Assembly (NCBI GenBank): GCA_049840395.1
Contig: JASGLD010000005.1
Span: 1,054,001-1,118,000 of the forward strand
DNA length: 64,000 nt
DNA from: CAILZL01 sp049840395
Lineage (GTDB): Bacteria; Pseudomonadota; Gammaproteobacteria; Steroidobacterales; Steroidobacteraceae
Direction: 5' to 3'
Shown here: in pieces, positions 1 to 8,664 of the stretch
Position numbering within the stretch: position 1 is the first letter of the stretch
Layout: the number at the start of each line of letters is the position of its first letter
The notes under the pieces: generated by a model
What the model was told of the DNA's origin: nothing
The model's database searches: none
Seen by the model: only the letters and a program-made list of their open reading frames with translations
Made by a program: the position numbers and the translations under genes

Positions 1-156
1 TTACGTGCCGGCATGGTGTATGTGAATTGCTACGACGATGACGACATCACGGTGCCGTTCGGTGGCTACAAGCAATCGGGCAATGGCCGCGACAAATCAT
101 TGCATGCTTTCGACAAGTACACGGAGTTGAAGACGACTTGGATGAGGTTGGGATAG
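1..156 (+). CDS. Aldehyde dehydrogenase, C-terminal fragment
   Basis: This is the last 51 codons of a gene that starts outside the window; the frame is open from base 1 and stops at TAG 154-156. It contains the conserved aldehyde dehydrogenase tail 'TVPFGGYKQSGNGRD' followed by a short 'FDKYTELKT' end. This closely resembles PuuC-type enzymes, NAD(P)-dependent oxidation of gamma-glutamyl-aminobutyraldehyde and related aldehydes, but the tail alone does not fix the substrate. The catalytic Cys and the NAD-binding part are not visible. It converges on phaB with a 33-base gap. Confidence 0.85.
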   Translation, partial: LRAGMVYVNCYDDDDITVPFGGYKQSGNGRDKSLHAFDKYTELKTTWMRLG

Positions 157-189
157 GCGTGGCCCAAATCAAGCGAGCAGGTGCGCCGC

Positions 190-933
190 TTAATACATGT
201 GTAGCCCGCCATTCATCGAGAAATCCGCGCCGGTAGTGAAGCCTGCACCTTCCGAAGCAAGCCAATTTACCAGAGAGGCAATTTCCTCGGGTTCGCCCAG
301 GCGCTTCATGGGAATGGTTTCTATGATTTTCTCAAGCACATCCTGGCGAATCGCGCGCACCATCTGCGTACCGATATATCCAGGTGAAACAGTGTTGACA
401 GTCACGCCCAGGCTGGCAACTTCCAATGCCAGCGCCATGCTGAATCCATGGATGCCCGCCTTGGCGGTGGCGTAATTGGTTTGACCGAACTGACCTTTCT
501 GGCCATTCACCGATGAAATATTGATGATGCGTCCCCAGCGGCGTTGCACCATGTCTTCGATCACCTGTTGTGTGACATTGAACATGCTGTTGAGGTTGGT
601 ATTGATGACCTGATCCCATTGGTCCTTGTTCATCTTGCGAAACACCGCGTCGCGAGTGATGCCGGCGTTGTTCACCAGAATGTCGATGGAGCCGAATTCG
701 GCTTTGACCTTATCGAAAGCAGTCTTGGTGGAGTCCCAGTCAGCGACATTGCCTTCCGATGCAATGACTTCGAAGCCTTGCGCACGCATATCCAGCAGCC
801 AGTTGTCCTTGCGTACTGAATTCGGTCCGCAACCGGCAATGACTGTGTAACCCTGACGGCAGAATTGCTTACAGATAGCTGTGCCGATGCCGCCCATGCC
901 GCCGGTCACGTATGCCACTCTCTTGATGCTCAC
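190..933 (-). CDS. phaB: Acetoacetyl-CoA reductase (PhaB), SDR family
   Basis: NADPH-dependent reductase that makes (R)-3-hydroxybutyryl-CoA for polyhydroxyalkanoate synthesis in the cytoplasm. The 247-residue length is typical of PhaB. Visible short-chain dehydrogenase features: nucleotide-binding TGGMGGIG at residues 10-17, NNAG at 88-91, and the catalytic set Ser140/141, Tyr154, Lys158 (YATAK). The PhaB-like 'GCGPNS' after the second strand and 'NVTQQVIEDM' also fit PhaB better than FabG. The start codon is GTG, preceded by an AAGG-containing purine stretch. No phaA or phaC lies next to it in this window, so the rest of the pathway must be elsewhere. Confidence 0.93.
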   Translation of the reverse strand: MSIKRVAYVTGGMGGIGTAICKQFCRQGYTVIAGCGPNSVRKDNWLLDMRAQGFEVIASEGNVADWDSTKTAFDKVKAEFGSIDILVNNAGITRDAVFRKMNKDQWDQVINTNLNSMFNVTQQVIEDMVQRRWGRIINISSVNGQKGQFGQTNYATAKAGIHGFSMALALEVASLGVTVNTVSPGYIGTQMVRAIRQDVLEKIIETIPMKRLGEPEEIASLVNWLASEGAGFTTGADFSMNGGLHMY

Positions 934-1485
934 TACTAACCTTGCCTCTACGGACCTACTAGGTTGTGCAAATTAAAGATCTCAAAGTTGGCGTCATCAT
1001 ACCGTCAGTGATCATCTCGTGGTGAAGCTTTGTGACGTGCAAAGCCGCTGCAAGTTGTTTTGTTTATGCGATTAACTATGGATCTTTAGTGTTCGATGCA
1101 TGACGCCTTGCATGCGCTTGTCACTTTTTCGTTAATGGCGACAGTTGCGTCTTGAGTGTTTTTCAATAAATGGCGGAGGTGCATGCCGAATATGTGTTTG
1201 GGTATTGTTGGCATGCGTCTTTGTCTTGTCTCGGTCATTTAATCATCAAAGGCGTTGTCGCAGAGTTCACCGACCTCGGTGGTCATTGGCGACAAGTGAA
1301 ATCCGGGGTATGTGGGGTGAGCGGCTCGTTGTTGTGATTTGTTTGGTTTCGCCTGGCATTGAGGATCGGGCCATTTCGATCGGAGTTCTGGCGCCAACAC
1401 AGTCAATGTAAGCGACTGTGAATAGCGGCAGAACCGGGGGGATTAACTAAATATCAGCATTCGTCGGAAACTAGGGGCTTGCAAT
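934..1485. other. Intergenic region without a recognisable gene
   Basis: About 550 bases lie between the divergently placed phaB and hemP. The sequence is visibly more AT-rich than its neighbours. The short open frames in it have no protein-family signal and poor codon character. It should hold the phaB promoter on the minus strand and the promoter of the iron cluster on the plus strand. I see no convincing hairpin or RNA gene. Confidence 0.5.
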
Positions 1486-1504
1486 ACAAATACGAATCAT
1501 TATC
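1486..1504 (+). promoter_or_regulatory. Probable Fur box upstream of hemP
   Basis: The 19-base stretch acaaatacgaatcattatc matches the classical Fur consensus (GATAATGATAATCATTATC) at 13 of 19 positions, including ten consecutive bases of the right half. It lies just before the preferred hemP start and at the head of the iron-uptake genes. Iron-dependent repression is inferred from this match and from the gene content. Confidence 0.7.
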
Positions 1505-1514
1505 ATTTGCACAC

Positions 1515-1766
1515 ATGAAGCCTGTTGTCTCGCCCAGTTCCGGAATGTCCCCACTTGCCGAAGCGGTATTCCCGGCCGCGTCCTCGGTTAGTGTTGGTTC
1601 AGTTGCTTCGGGTATGGCATCGGTTGCGCAGAAACCCTCCCGTGCGCAACGGGTGCTGCAATCCCAGCAGTTGTTTGGCATTGGCAATGAGGTGTTGATC
1701 GAGCATGCAGGCTTCACCTATCGCTTACGCATTACTCAGGCGAACAAGTTGATCCTCACCAAGTAA
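1515..1766 (+). CDS. hemP: Hemin uptake protein HemP/HmuP family
   Basis: Small protein of about 83 residues ending in the HemP signature: 'GNEVLIEHAGFTYRLR' followed by 'ITQANKLILTK', the motif (E-L/V-x-I-x-H-x-x-x-x-Y-x-L-R-x-T-x-x-x-K-L-I-L-T-K) that defines the family. HemP proteins sit beside TonB-dependent haem or siderophore receptors, and in some bacteria act as activators of receptor expression. The N-terminal half is low-complexity (Ser/Ala/Val). The start is uncertain: ATG 1515 is the first after the Fur-like box, ATG 1545 and ATG 1614 are in frame, and the last would give a 51-residue protein closer to usual HemP length. None has a clear Shine-Dalgarno. Confidence 0.85.
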   Translation: MKPVVSPSSGMSPLAEAVFPAASSVSVGSVASGMASVAQKPSRAQRVLQSQQLFGIGNEVLIEHAGFTYRLRITQANKLILTK

Positions 1767-1951
1767 TCGCTTTGTAAGAGACTGCAAGGGAATGCAATGA
1801 GTAAAAGTTGATGTAAAGGACGATTTGTCTTGGGCGTAAGCCCTTCCAGCCAGCCACTCTGAATCATCCGTTTGGATTTTTATTGCCGACGGAACAGGGC
1901 AGCCAGCCATGTCATTGCCACGTTTATAGCTATGTCAGGCTGGAGACCCGC

Positions 1952-2254
1952 ATGCGCGATGTACCTGCACAATGCTGCATCACCCGCTTGGTGGACGGCG
2001 ACAATCACGATCTGCAATTGGCGCAATTGCAGGCTGTCATGCAGCGTATTCAGCTGGCGTTGCGCGATGTGCCGCTGGCTCAGCGCGCCTATCTAGGCAA
2101 TGCACTGCTGAATCTGGCAATCAATCGAATTCTTAGCGAAGAAGGCTCGCAACGAACAGCCAGCATTCTGCTGCGCTTGAGCGACGTGCTGCATACGCAT
2201 TCCTCGCCGCCTGGTCCGGCGCAGGTCATCAACCTGATGGAATTACATGGATAA
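1952..2254 (+). CDS. Unknown 100-residue protein in iron cluster
   Basis: I do not recognise a family. The ATG at 1952 is preceded by GGAG at good spacing. The product is predicted mostly helical (repeated Leu/Gln/Ala pattern around residues 18-60), with two adjacent Cys near residues 8-9, no signal peptide and no membrane segment. Its stop overlaps the start of the next gene by 8 bases (2247-2254), so the two are probably translationally coupled and may form a complex. It sits between hemP and two TonB-dependent receptors, which suggests a role in regulation or handling of imported iron or haem; that is inference only. Confidence 0.7.
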   Translation: MRDVPAQCCITRLVDGDNHDLQLAQLQAVMQRIQLALRDVPLAQRAYLGNALLNLAINRILSEEGSQRTASILLRLSDVLHTHSSPPGPAQVINLMELHG

Positions 2255-2753
2255 GTTGCCAATCACGTCGCATTGCGCGAGCGCCGCCGGTTCAGTGCTG
2301 GAATTGCCTTGGTTGGAGCGCACCTTGCTCTGGTCGATCCGTACCTGGGCGGCCTATCACGATGCGCCGCAATCCATCTGGTGGCATCTGGAGCGTGTAT
2401 TTACCGAAGCGGGGATACGGCCTGCGCTCGAACCTTTTTCCCAGCTGATGCACGGCCTGTTTGGCGGATTGAAACGCTTGCCTGACATTCGTTGCGTGCG
2501 TTGCCTGCGTTTGGGCAAGGATGAGAAAGAGTTACTGGCCATTCTTGCGCAAGCCACGCAGCAATCTGCGCACGCCACCACAGTACGGCTGGGCAGATTG
2601 ATGTCGTTCAGCGCGGCACGTGGCGCTGCGGCTGCGGCACTAGAAATCATGCGCGTAGTGCACGGCGCCGGACTGAGCATGCAAATCACTACAGCCGAGC
2701 TCGATTCAACTGAGCGTGCGCCCACACGACCGTTTGATGTCGCCTTGCATTGA
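2247..2753 (+). CDS. Unknown 168-residue protein, coupled to upstream gene
   Basis: No family recognised. The gene begins inside the end of the preceding one. The protein looks soluble and cytoplasmic, with no signal peptide. It has an aromatic-rich stretch at about 20-50 (several Trp) and a CVRC motif (C-x2-C) near residue 82 that could bind metal or form a disulfide. An alanine-rich helix follows near 125-140. It ends 30 bases before the first TonB-dependent receptor, on the same strand, so co-transcription with iron-uptake genes is likely. Function cannot be stated from sequence. Confidence 0.7.
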   Translation: MDKLPITSHCASAAGSVLELPWLERTLLWSIRTWAAYHDAPQSIWWHLERVFTEAGIRPALEPFSQLMHGLFGGLKRLPDIRCVRCLRLGKDEKELLAILAQATQQSAHATTVRLGRLMSFSAARGAAAAALEIMRVVHGAGLSMQITTAELDSTERAPTRPFDVALH

Positions 2754-2783
2754 ATTTTTCCTTCCGATCATCAGAGCCAACCC

Positions 2784-4922
2784 ATGTTTCACCAGCAAGC
2801 CATAAGTAAGCAAGCCATGTTCAAGAGAAGCACCGCAAAGTCACTTAAGTACAGCGCCATCGCATTGTTCCTCGGTCTGAGCAGCACTGCTCAGGCGCAG
2901 TCTACGGGAGATGATGACGCTCAACTTGAAACCATATTGATCACGGCACAACGCGAGGCGCGTACCAGTAAGGGCGCCACCGGATTGCCGCTGGAAATCA
3001 AAGAGACGCCACAGACCATCAGCGTGATCGATGCGGAAGACATTGAAAATTTTGGTGCGACGGGTTCCAACGACGCGTTGCGCCTCGGTACCGGAATCAA
3101 TGTTGAGCAATACGAAACCAACCGCGCCACCTACAACGCACGCGGCTTCGACGTCATGCTGACACAGGTCGACGGCCTGGGAATGACCAACGACTGGGGT
3201 ACGGTGGAGGGGCAGCTTGACACCTACCTGTTCGAAAAAATTGAATTGATTCGCGGCGCAAACGGCCTGTTAACGGGTGTGGGCAATGCTTCCGGCACGA
3301 TCAATTACGTGCGCAAACGTCCTAAAAACGAGGATGGCGGCGAGATCGAGTTGAGCGCGGGTGCTTATGGTCTTACTCGTGATGCCTTGGACTACAACAA
3401 GGTCTTTACGGAGAGCGGCTCGTGGGCGGGCAGATTGGTGGTGGCGCGTGAAGATAAGGATTCGTACCTGCGTGCGCTGCATGATAAGCGCACCTCGGCA
3501 TATGGTGTGGTCGATGGCCAGATCGGCGCCGAGGGCGTGTTGACCTTGGGGTTCACTTACCAGGATGCCAAGCAGCGCTCACCGATGTGGGGCTCGCTGA
3601 CGTTGCCTTATGCCGATGGCACCTTGGCGGATTTTCCGCGCTCTGCTTCGCCATCACAGGATTGGACGCGCTGGACAAACCGCTCTTACAACGCCTTCGT
3701 GGAATACACGCAGCAATTGTTTGGCGACTGGCAAGCCAAGTTCACCTACAACCACGTTCGGGGTGAAAGCAGCACTAAACTGTTCTACGCCTATACATTC
3801 ACCGGCTACCTGAATGACGACAACACCGGCCTGTACGGCTGGCCCTATCGTAGCGAGGGCGAATCCACCAGCAACATTTTCGATGTCAATTTTGCAGGGC
3901 ATTTCGATGCGTTCGGTCGTCAGCATGAGGCTGTTATCGGCTTGAGTCACTCAAGACAGACGAACTTCAGCGAGTACTACAGCATCATCAGTGCGCCTTC
4001 CTCGGTGTTGCCGGCGTTCCCATATGCGGGGGATGTTTATGCGGAACCGGTTTGGGGTGATCGTCTCGTCGGTGCGGATGGCAACCAGAAGATCACGCGT
4101 GCATATGGAGCGGCGCGACTCGCGTTGACCGACAGTCTGAAAGGTATCATTGGTTTCAACGCGATCAAGCTACAGCGGGATGGTACTTCAATCTATGGCG
4201 GTGGGGTCGCGCTCGACAATGAAACGACCGACGAAGTCAGTCCCTACGTCGGTGTGACATATGACATCACGCCAAACGTACTTGCTTACGCATCGTATTC
4301 CGACATCTTCCAGGCTCAGGACCAGCGCAATATCAATGGCGAGTTTCTGGCACCGATGAAGGGGGTCAATGCCGAGATCGGTGCAAAGGCGGAGTGGTTT
4401 GATCGCAAGTTGTTGACCACCGCCTCGGTATTCAGTGCGCAGCAAAAAGGGTTGGCAACCGAGGCTGGTTTCGACGTCGTGGCTCAGCAGTCCTACTACG
4501 AGCCCAAGGATGTGAAGTCGCGCGGCTTCGAGATCGAAGCCACAGGCCGCCTTACGACCAACACCAAGTTGACCGTCGGCTACACACAGCTGCATCTCAC
4601 CGGTCCGGATGGCAAGGACATCTACGAATGGATACCGGAGAAGACGCTCAACCTGCGCGTCGATACGCGCCTGCCGGCGCTGCCGAAGTTGCGTCTCGGC
4701 GCTGCGCTGCGCTGGCAGTCCGATGTCTCCAAGATAGGCGGTGCGTGGCAGGATGCCTATGCCGTCGCCAACGGCTTCACCAGCTATGCGCTGACTGATA
4801 AGGCCACTCTGCGGCTGAACGTCGATAACCTGACCGACAAGAAGTATGTGAAGACGGTGGCGTACGGAGCCATTTACGGCGCACCTCGTACTACATCGCT
4901 CTCATTTGAATACAAGCTTTGA
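2784..4922 (+). CDS. TonB-dependent siderophore receptor 1
   Basis: Outer-membrane ligand-gated channel for a ferric siderophore, energised by TonB-ExbBD. The 712-residue length is typical. A signal peptide ends near residue 38 (AQA). The plug domain follows, with 'ETPQTISVIDAEDIENFGA' near 70-90 and 'YNARGFDV', then 'IELIRGANGLLTGVGNASG', typical of FhuE/FpvA-type siderophore receptors. The rest is a 22-stranded barrel with C-terminal 'TSLSFEYKL'. ATG 2784 and ATG 2817 are both possible; the second would give a more ordinary signal peptide. The siderophore cannot be named. It is followed 241 bases later by a second receptor. Confidence 0.92.
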   Translation: MFHQQAISKQAMFKRSTAKSLKYSAIALFLGLSSTAQAQSTGDDDAQLETILITAQREARTSKGATGLPLEIKETPQTISVIDAEDIENFGATGSNDALRLGTGINVEQYETNRATYNARGFDVMLTQVDGLGMTNDWGTVEGQLDTYLFEKIELIRGANGLLTGVGNASGTINYVRKRPKNEDGGEIELSAGAYGLTRDALDYNKVFTESGSWAGRLVVAREDKDSYLRALHDKRTSAYGVVDGQIGAEGVLTLGFTYQDAKQRSPMWGSLTLPYADGTLADFPRSASPSQDWTRWTNRSYNAFVEYTQQLFGDWQAKFTYNHVRGESSTKLFYAYTFTGYLNDDNTGLYGWPYRSEGESTSNIFDVNFAGHFDAFGRQHEAVIGLSHSRQTNFSEYYSIISAPSSVLPAFPYAGDVYAEPVWGDRLVGADGNQKITRAYGAARLALTDSLKGIIGFNAIKLQRDGTSIYGGGVALDNETTDEVSPYVGVTYDITPNVLAYASYSDIFQAQDQRNINGEFLAPMKGVNAEIGAKAEWFDRKLLTTASVFSAQQKGLATEAGFDVVAQQSYYEPKDVKSRGFEIEATGRLTTNTKLTVGYTQLHLTGPDGKDIYEWIPEKTLNLRVDTRLPALPKLRLGAALRWQSDVSKIGGAWQDAYAVANGFTSYALTDKATLRLNVDNLTDKKYVKTVAYGAIYGAPRTTSLSFEYKL

Positions 4923-5163
4923 CGCTGCAGAGCCGTGGCGCTGTCGCAGGCGGACATCGGCAGATGGCACTGTTCCAGAAGTGGACCAGTGCCATCGCAT
5001 ACAGTTTTCGTTGTTAGGCCTCACCGGTTTGATTTTTCACACGGAAATCGACGCGGTAACGCATGTGTCCGCGCTAGCCAAAGTGCGCGCTGCGGCTGAT
5101 GCCCAGGTCGGGCATATCTCAGTCGAATTTTCGATTTGCGCTGGTTATATAAAAGGATGATTC

Positions 5164-7338
5164 ATGTCGATTGTCAGTAAAAGGTTGATCATCGGAGTGA
5201 CGGTAGGTGCAATGTATGTCGGTGCATCGCCTTTGCGTGCTCAAGAAGCCACGGAAGTTATCCAGACAAGAACATTGAACAAATTGGTCGCGGTGGACGA
5301 TGCGAATGAACCGGGCGTAACGCCGGTGGGCAACGCGGCCAGCAGCAAATCCGACATCCCATTGATCGAATCGCCGCAGGCGATTTCTGTGGTGACAGAG
5401 CAGACCATCAAGGAGCAGGGCATCACCAACTTGGCCGACGCGCTGCGGAATGTGGCGGGCGTGTCGCGCAGTAGCACCTATGGCTACTACGATTCGTACA
5501 CGATTCGCGGTTACGATGCGGCGTATAGCAGCTTGTTCGTGGACGGCCTGCAGTTCAACAGCCTGTCCGGGACTAATCATGAGCTGGCAGGGTTGGAGCA
5601 GGTAGAGGTCATCAAGGGCGCGGCTTCCATTCTGTATGGCGCAACGCCGCTGGGCGGTATTGTTAACTTGGTGAGCAAGCGGCCACGTGCGGAAAATTTC
5701 TTGGAAACCAGCGTCGCTACTGGCTCGTACAATCTGATCGAGAGCAGTGTCGATGCCAACGCGATGTTCAACGACAATGGTTCGGTACTGGGTCGCATGA
5801 ACATTGTCTATCGCGATGCGGACGACTTTGTCGACTACTCGGGTGAGAACCGTTTGTATGTGGCGCCGGCACTGACCTGGCAATTGGCCGATACTACTTC
5901 GCTTACCTTGCTGGGGCGTTATCAGCGTGACCGCGACAATCCGTGGTCGCCACTGATTGCCTATGGCACCGTACTGCCCAGCGCTTATGGCCAATTGCCG
6001 CTCAGTTTTTCGGTGGGACGCGACGGTGCCTACATCGCCATACAAAATCAGGACCGTCAGCAGATTGGTTATGCCTTCCAGCATGCTTTTAATGACAGCG
6101 TGAAGTTCGAGCAAAACCTACACTATAGCAAGAGCAAGGCTTACTGGAACAATTGGGCGTTTTCGGATGACGTCATCAACTCCAGTTTCGTGAATGGCGT
6201 GCAGCAAAGCCACATTTGGGGGTTGGATGTCTATGGTCCCTTCACGGAGAACGACACCGACTTCGCGGTGGATAGCCGAGTGCAAATGCAGTGGGCGACC
6301 GGTGGCGTAACGCAAAAAGTCATGGCGGGCGTGGACTTCAAGCGCAATGGCTTCGATTATCACGAGGATGGCGGTAACTACGACACGACCGTCAACACTC
6401 TCGACATCCTCAATCCGAATTACAACGCGCCATTGATTCATGATCCAGCCGCAGCCTATGCGGCCGACGGCAAGTCGCGTCAGACCGGTTACTACCTGCA
6501 GGATCACATCGGTTTCGGTGAGTCATTTTTTCTGACATTGAATGGTCGCTGGGACGACGTACTGCGCGATGAAATCAAGGACACCGCCTTCAGTCCCAAT
6601 GTCGGTATCAATTACTTCATCGTGCCCGATATATCTCTCTATGCCAGCTGGTCAAAGTCATTTACGCCACAGTACAGCTGGATGGTGGATATCAATGGCA
6701 ACACACTGCCACCCGAGAAGGGGCGGAACATTGAAGCCGGCGTAAAATTCGGCGATGCCGCCCAGCCCTTCAATGGCATGATTTCGCTGTTCGAACTGAC
6801 GCGACAGAACGTGGCCAATGAAGATCCGGCCAATCCGTTCTTTTATGTGGTGACGGGCGAGCAGCGCAGTCGCGGTATTGAAGTGGAAGGTGCATGGATG
6901 CCCGCGGCTGCCTGGAAGCTGTCACTGGCCTACAGCTACTTGGATGCAGTGATCACGCGCGACTATGTGTTTCCCACCGGCGTGCAACTCAGTAACGTGC
7001 CCAGGCACAATCTATATGTGACTGGAAAATATGAAGTGCAGGATGGTCCTCTGGCGCGGCTCACTGCCAATCTGGCCGTGTTGTATAACAGCCGTAAGAA
7101 CAGCAGCCTGTACACTTACGATTATGATGGCGACGGCAATGACGAGCCGGCCATTCCCTTGCCGGGCTACACCTTGGTGGATGCGGGTCTTGCGTACCCG
7201 ATTGCCGGCTGGAAAACCCAGTTGAATGTCAGCAATATATTCAACAAACGTTACTATCCCGACGCGGGTTACTTCACACGTGTGACGCCGGGCGAGCCGC
7301 GTAATTGGCAGCTGACGCTGTCGCATAGGTTTGAGTAA
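5164..7338 (+). CDS. TonB-dependent siderophore receptor 2
   Basis: Second outer-membrane ferric-siderophore receptor, 724 residues. It has a signal peptide ending near 'SPLRAQ', an N-terminal plug with 'ESPQAISVVTEQTIKEQG' and 'YTIRGYDAAYSSLFVDGL', then 'QVEVIKGAASILYG', and a barrel ending 'NWQLTLSHRFE'. AAAGGA lies upstream of the ATG. The two receptors differ clearly in sequence, so they probably take different ligands rather than being a recent duplication. The PepSY gene follows after 15 bases, indicating an operon: receptor plus inner-membrane PepSY protein is a common siderophore-uptake pair. Confidence 0.92.
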   Translation: MSIVSKRLIIGVTVGAMYVGASPLRAQEATEVIQTRTLNKLVAVDDANEPGVTPVGNAASSKSDIPLIESPQAISVVTEQTIKEQGITNLADALRNVAGVSRSSTYGYYDSYTIRGYDAAYSSLFVDGLQFNSLSGTNHELAGLEQVEVIKGAASILYGATPLGGIVNLVSKRPRAENFLETSVATGSYNLIESSVDANAMFNDNGSVLGRMNIVYRDADDFVDYSGENRLYVAPALTWQLADTTSLTLLGRYQRDRDNPWSPLIAYGTVLPSAYGQLPLSFSVGRDGAYIAIQNQDRQQIGYAFQHAFNDSVKFEQNLHYSKSKAYWNNWAFSDDVINSSFVNGVQQSHIWGLDVYGPFTENDTDFAVDSRVQMQWATGGVTQKVMAGVDFKRNGFDYHEDGGNYDTTVNTLDILNPNYNAPLIHDPAAAYAADGKSRQTGYYLQDHIGFGESFFLTLNGRWDDVLRDEIKDTAFSPNVGINYFIVPDISLYASWSKSFTPQYSWMVDINGNTLPPEKGRNIEAGVKFGDAAQPFNGMISLFELTRQNVANEDPANPFFYVVTGEQRSRGIEVEGAWMPAAAWKLSLAYSYLDAVITRDYVFPTGVQLSNVPRHNLYVTGKYEVQDGPLARLTANLAVLYNSRKNSSLYTYDYDGDGNDEPAIPLPGYTLVDAGLAYPIAGWKTQLNVSNIFNKRYYPDAGYFTRVTPGEPRNWQLTLSHRFE

Positions 7339-7353
7339 CCCAGGAGCAAGGTG

Positions 7354-8574
7354 ATGCGTACTGCGCTGGTTTTGTTACATCGATGGTTCGGTTTGGCGGT
7401 GGCGTTGTTCCTGTTCATCGCGGGTGTGACTGGCGCAGTGATTTCCTGGGATCACGAGCTGGATGCCTGGCTCAATCCCACTCTGTATGAAGCCAAGTCC
7501 AGCGGCACGCCCAAGCCCTCGCTGGAGCTGGCGGCCATCGTTGAAGCGGCCGATCCACGTGTGCGTGTGACCTACCTGCCGTTAGGCGTGGAGCCTAACG
7601 AAGCTCTGCAGATGTCGGTATCACCGCGTGTCGATCCCGCCACCGGCAAGTTGTACGACGTTAACTACAATCAGGTGGCTATCGACCCGGTCAGCGGTGA
7701 GATTCAAGGCCAGCGTTACTGGGGCAAGGTCTCGCTGACACGCGAAAACCTGCTGCCGTTTCTTTACAAGCTGCACTACAGCATGCACATCCCGGATATG
7801 TCGGGCATTGAAATTGGCGTGCTGTTCATGGGCATCATCGGCATTGTCTGGGTGGTTGATTGTTTTATCGCCCTGTACCTGTCGTTTCCAAATTTCTCCT
7901 CATGGCGCAAGTCGTTCGCGTTTCGCTGGAAGCAGGGTGGGCACAAACTGAACTTCGATCTGCATCGTTCCGGCGGCGTGTGGGTATGGCTGCTGTTGTT
8001 GTTGTTGGCGGTGACTTCGGTGTCGATGAATCTCAACACCGAGGTGATGCGTCCGGTGGTGTCATGGTTCTCGACCTTATCGCCGTCGCCATTCGCCAGT
8101 CGTACGCCGGTGCTCGCCGAGAAGGCGCCCGAGCCCAAGATGACGGCGCCGCAGATTATTACGCTGGCGCAACAGGAAGCCGTACGTCGCGGTTGGAGTG
8201 ATCCTGCCGGTGGTCTGTTCTACTCGGCTGAGTTCGATTTATTCGGCGTCGGTTTCTTCAAGCCGGGCAACGATCATGGTGATGGCGGCTTGGGTAATCC
8301 CTGGCTGTACTTCGATGCGCAGAACGGCAGCGCCGCCGGTGCCGAAGTGCCGGGTACTGGAACAGCCGGCGATATTTTCATGCAGGCGCAATTCCCGCTG
8401 CACTCGGGCCGTATTCTTGGCATAACGGGTCGCGTGCTGATTTCTCTGATGGGTGCAGTGGTGGCCATGTTGTCGGTGACCGGCATCGTGATCTGGGTGC
8501 GCAAGCGGCGTGCGCGTGTTCTGCAGCAGCGTCGCGATGACTTGCCGCAGGGTGTTGTCTCGGATGCGATTTGA
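7354..8574 (+). CDS. PepSY-associated TM protein (PiuB-like)
   Basis: Inner-membrane protein of about 406 residues in the PepSY_TM family, often found next to TonB-dependent siderophore receptors and, in a few studied cases, linked to ferric-siderophore reduction. The N-terminal 'LLHRWFGLAVALFLFIAGVT' is the family signature of the first helix. Further membrane segments occur near 145-170, 205-230 and 365-390, with conserved His in 'LHYSMHIP' and 'FDLHRSGG'. The ATG at 7354 is preferred over the GTG three bases earlier because AGGAG sits seven bases upstream. Cotranscribed with receptor 2. Confidence 0.9.
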   Translation: MRTALVLLHRWFGLAVALFLFIAGVTGAVISWDHELDAWLNPTLYEAKSSGTPKPSLELAAIVEAADPRVRVTYLPLGVEPNEALQMSVSPRVDPATGKLYDVNYNQVAIDPVSGEIQGQRYWGKVSLTRENLLPFLYKLHYSMHIPDMSGIEIGVLFMGIIGIVWVVDCFIALYLSFPNFSSWRKSFAFRWKQGGHKLNFDLHRSGGVWVWLLLLLLAVTSVSMNLNTEVMRPVVSWFSTLSPSPFASRTPVLAEKAPEPKMTAPQIITLAQQEAVRRGWSDPAGGLFYSAEFDLFGVGFFKPGNDHGDGGLGNPWLYFDAQNGSAAGAEVPGTGTAGDIFMQAQFPLHSGRILGITGRVLISLMGAVVAMLSVTGIVIWVRKRRARVLQQRRDDLPQGVVSDAI

Positions 8575-8664
8575 TATTTTGTGAGCGATGCGGCGCGGTG
8601 CATCCTCTGGTCTCTAACGTAAGGCGCGAATCATCACGCCCGTGCTCAACTACAGCGAGCCAGC

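Noticed and set aside
1145..1411. 88-codon open frame in the phaB-hemP gap
   Set aside because: No ribosome site, no family resemblance and odd composition (Cys/Trp/Val-rich); treated as chance.
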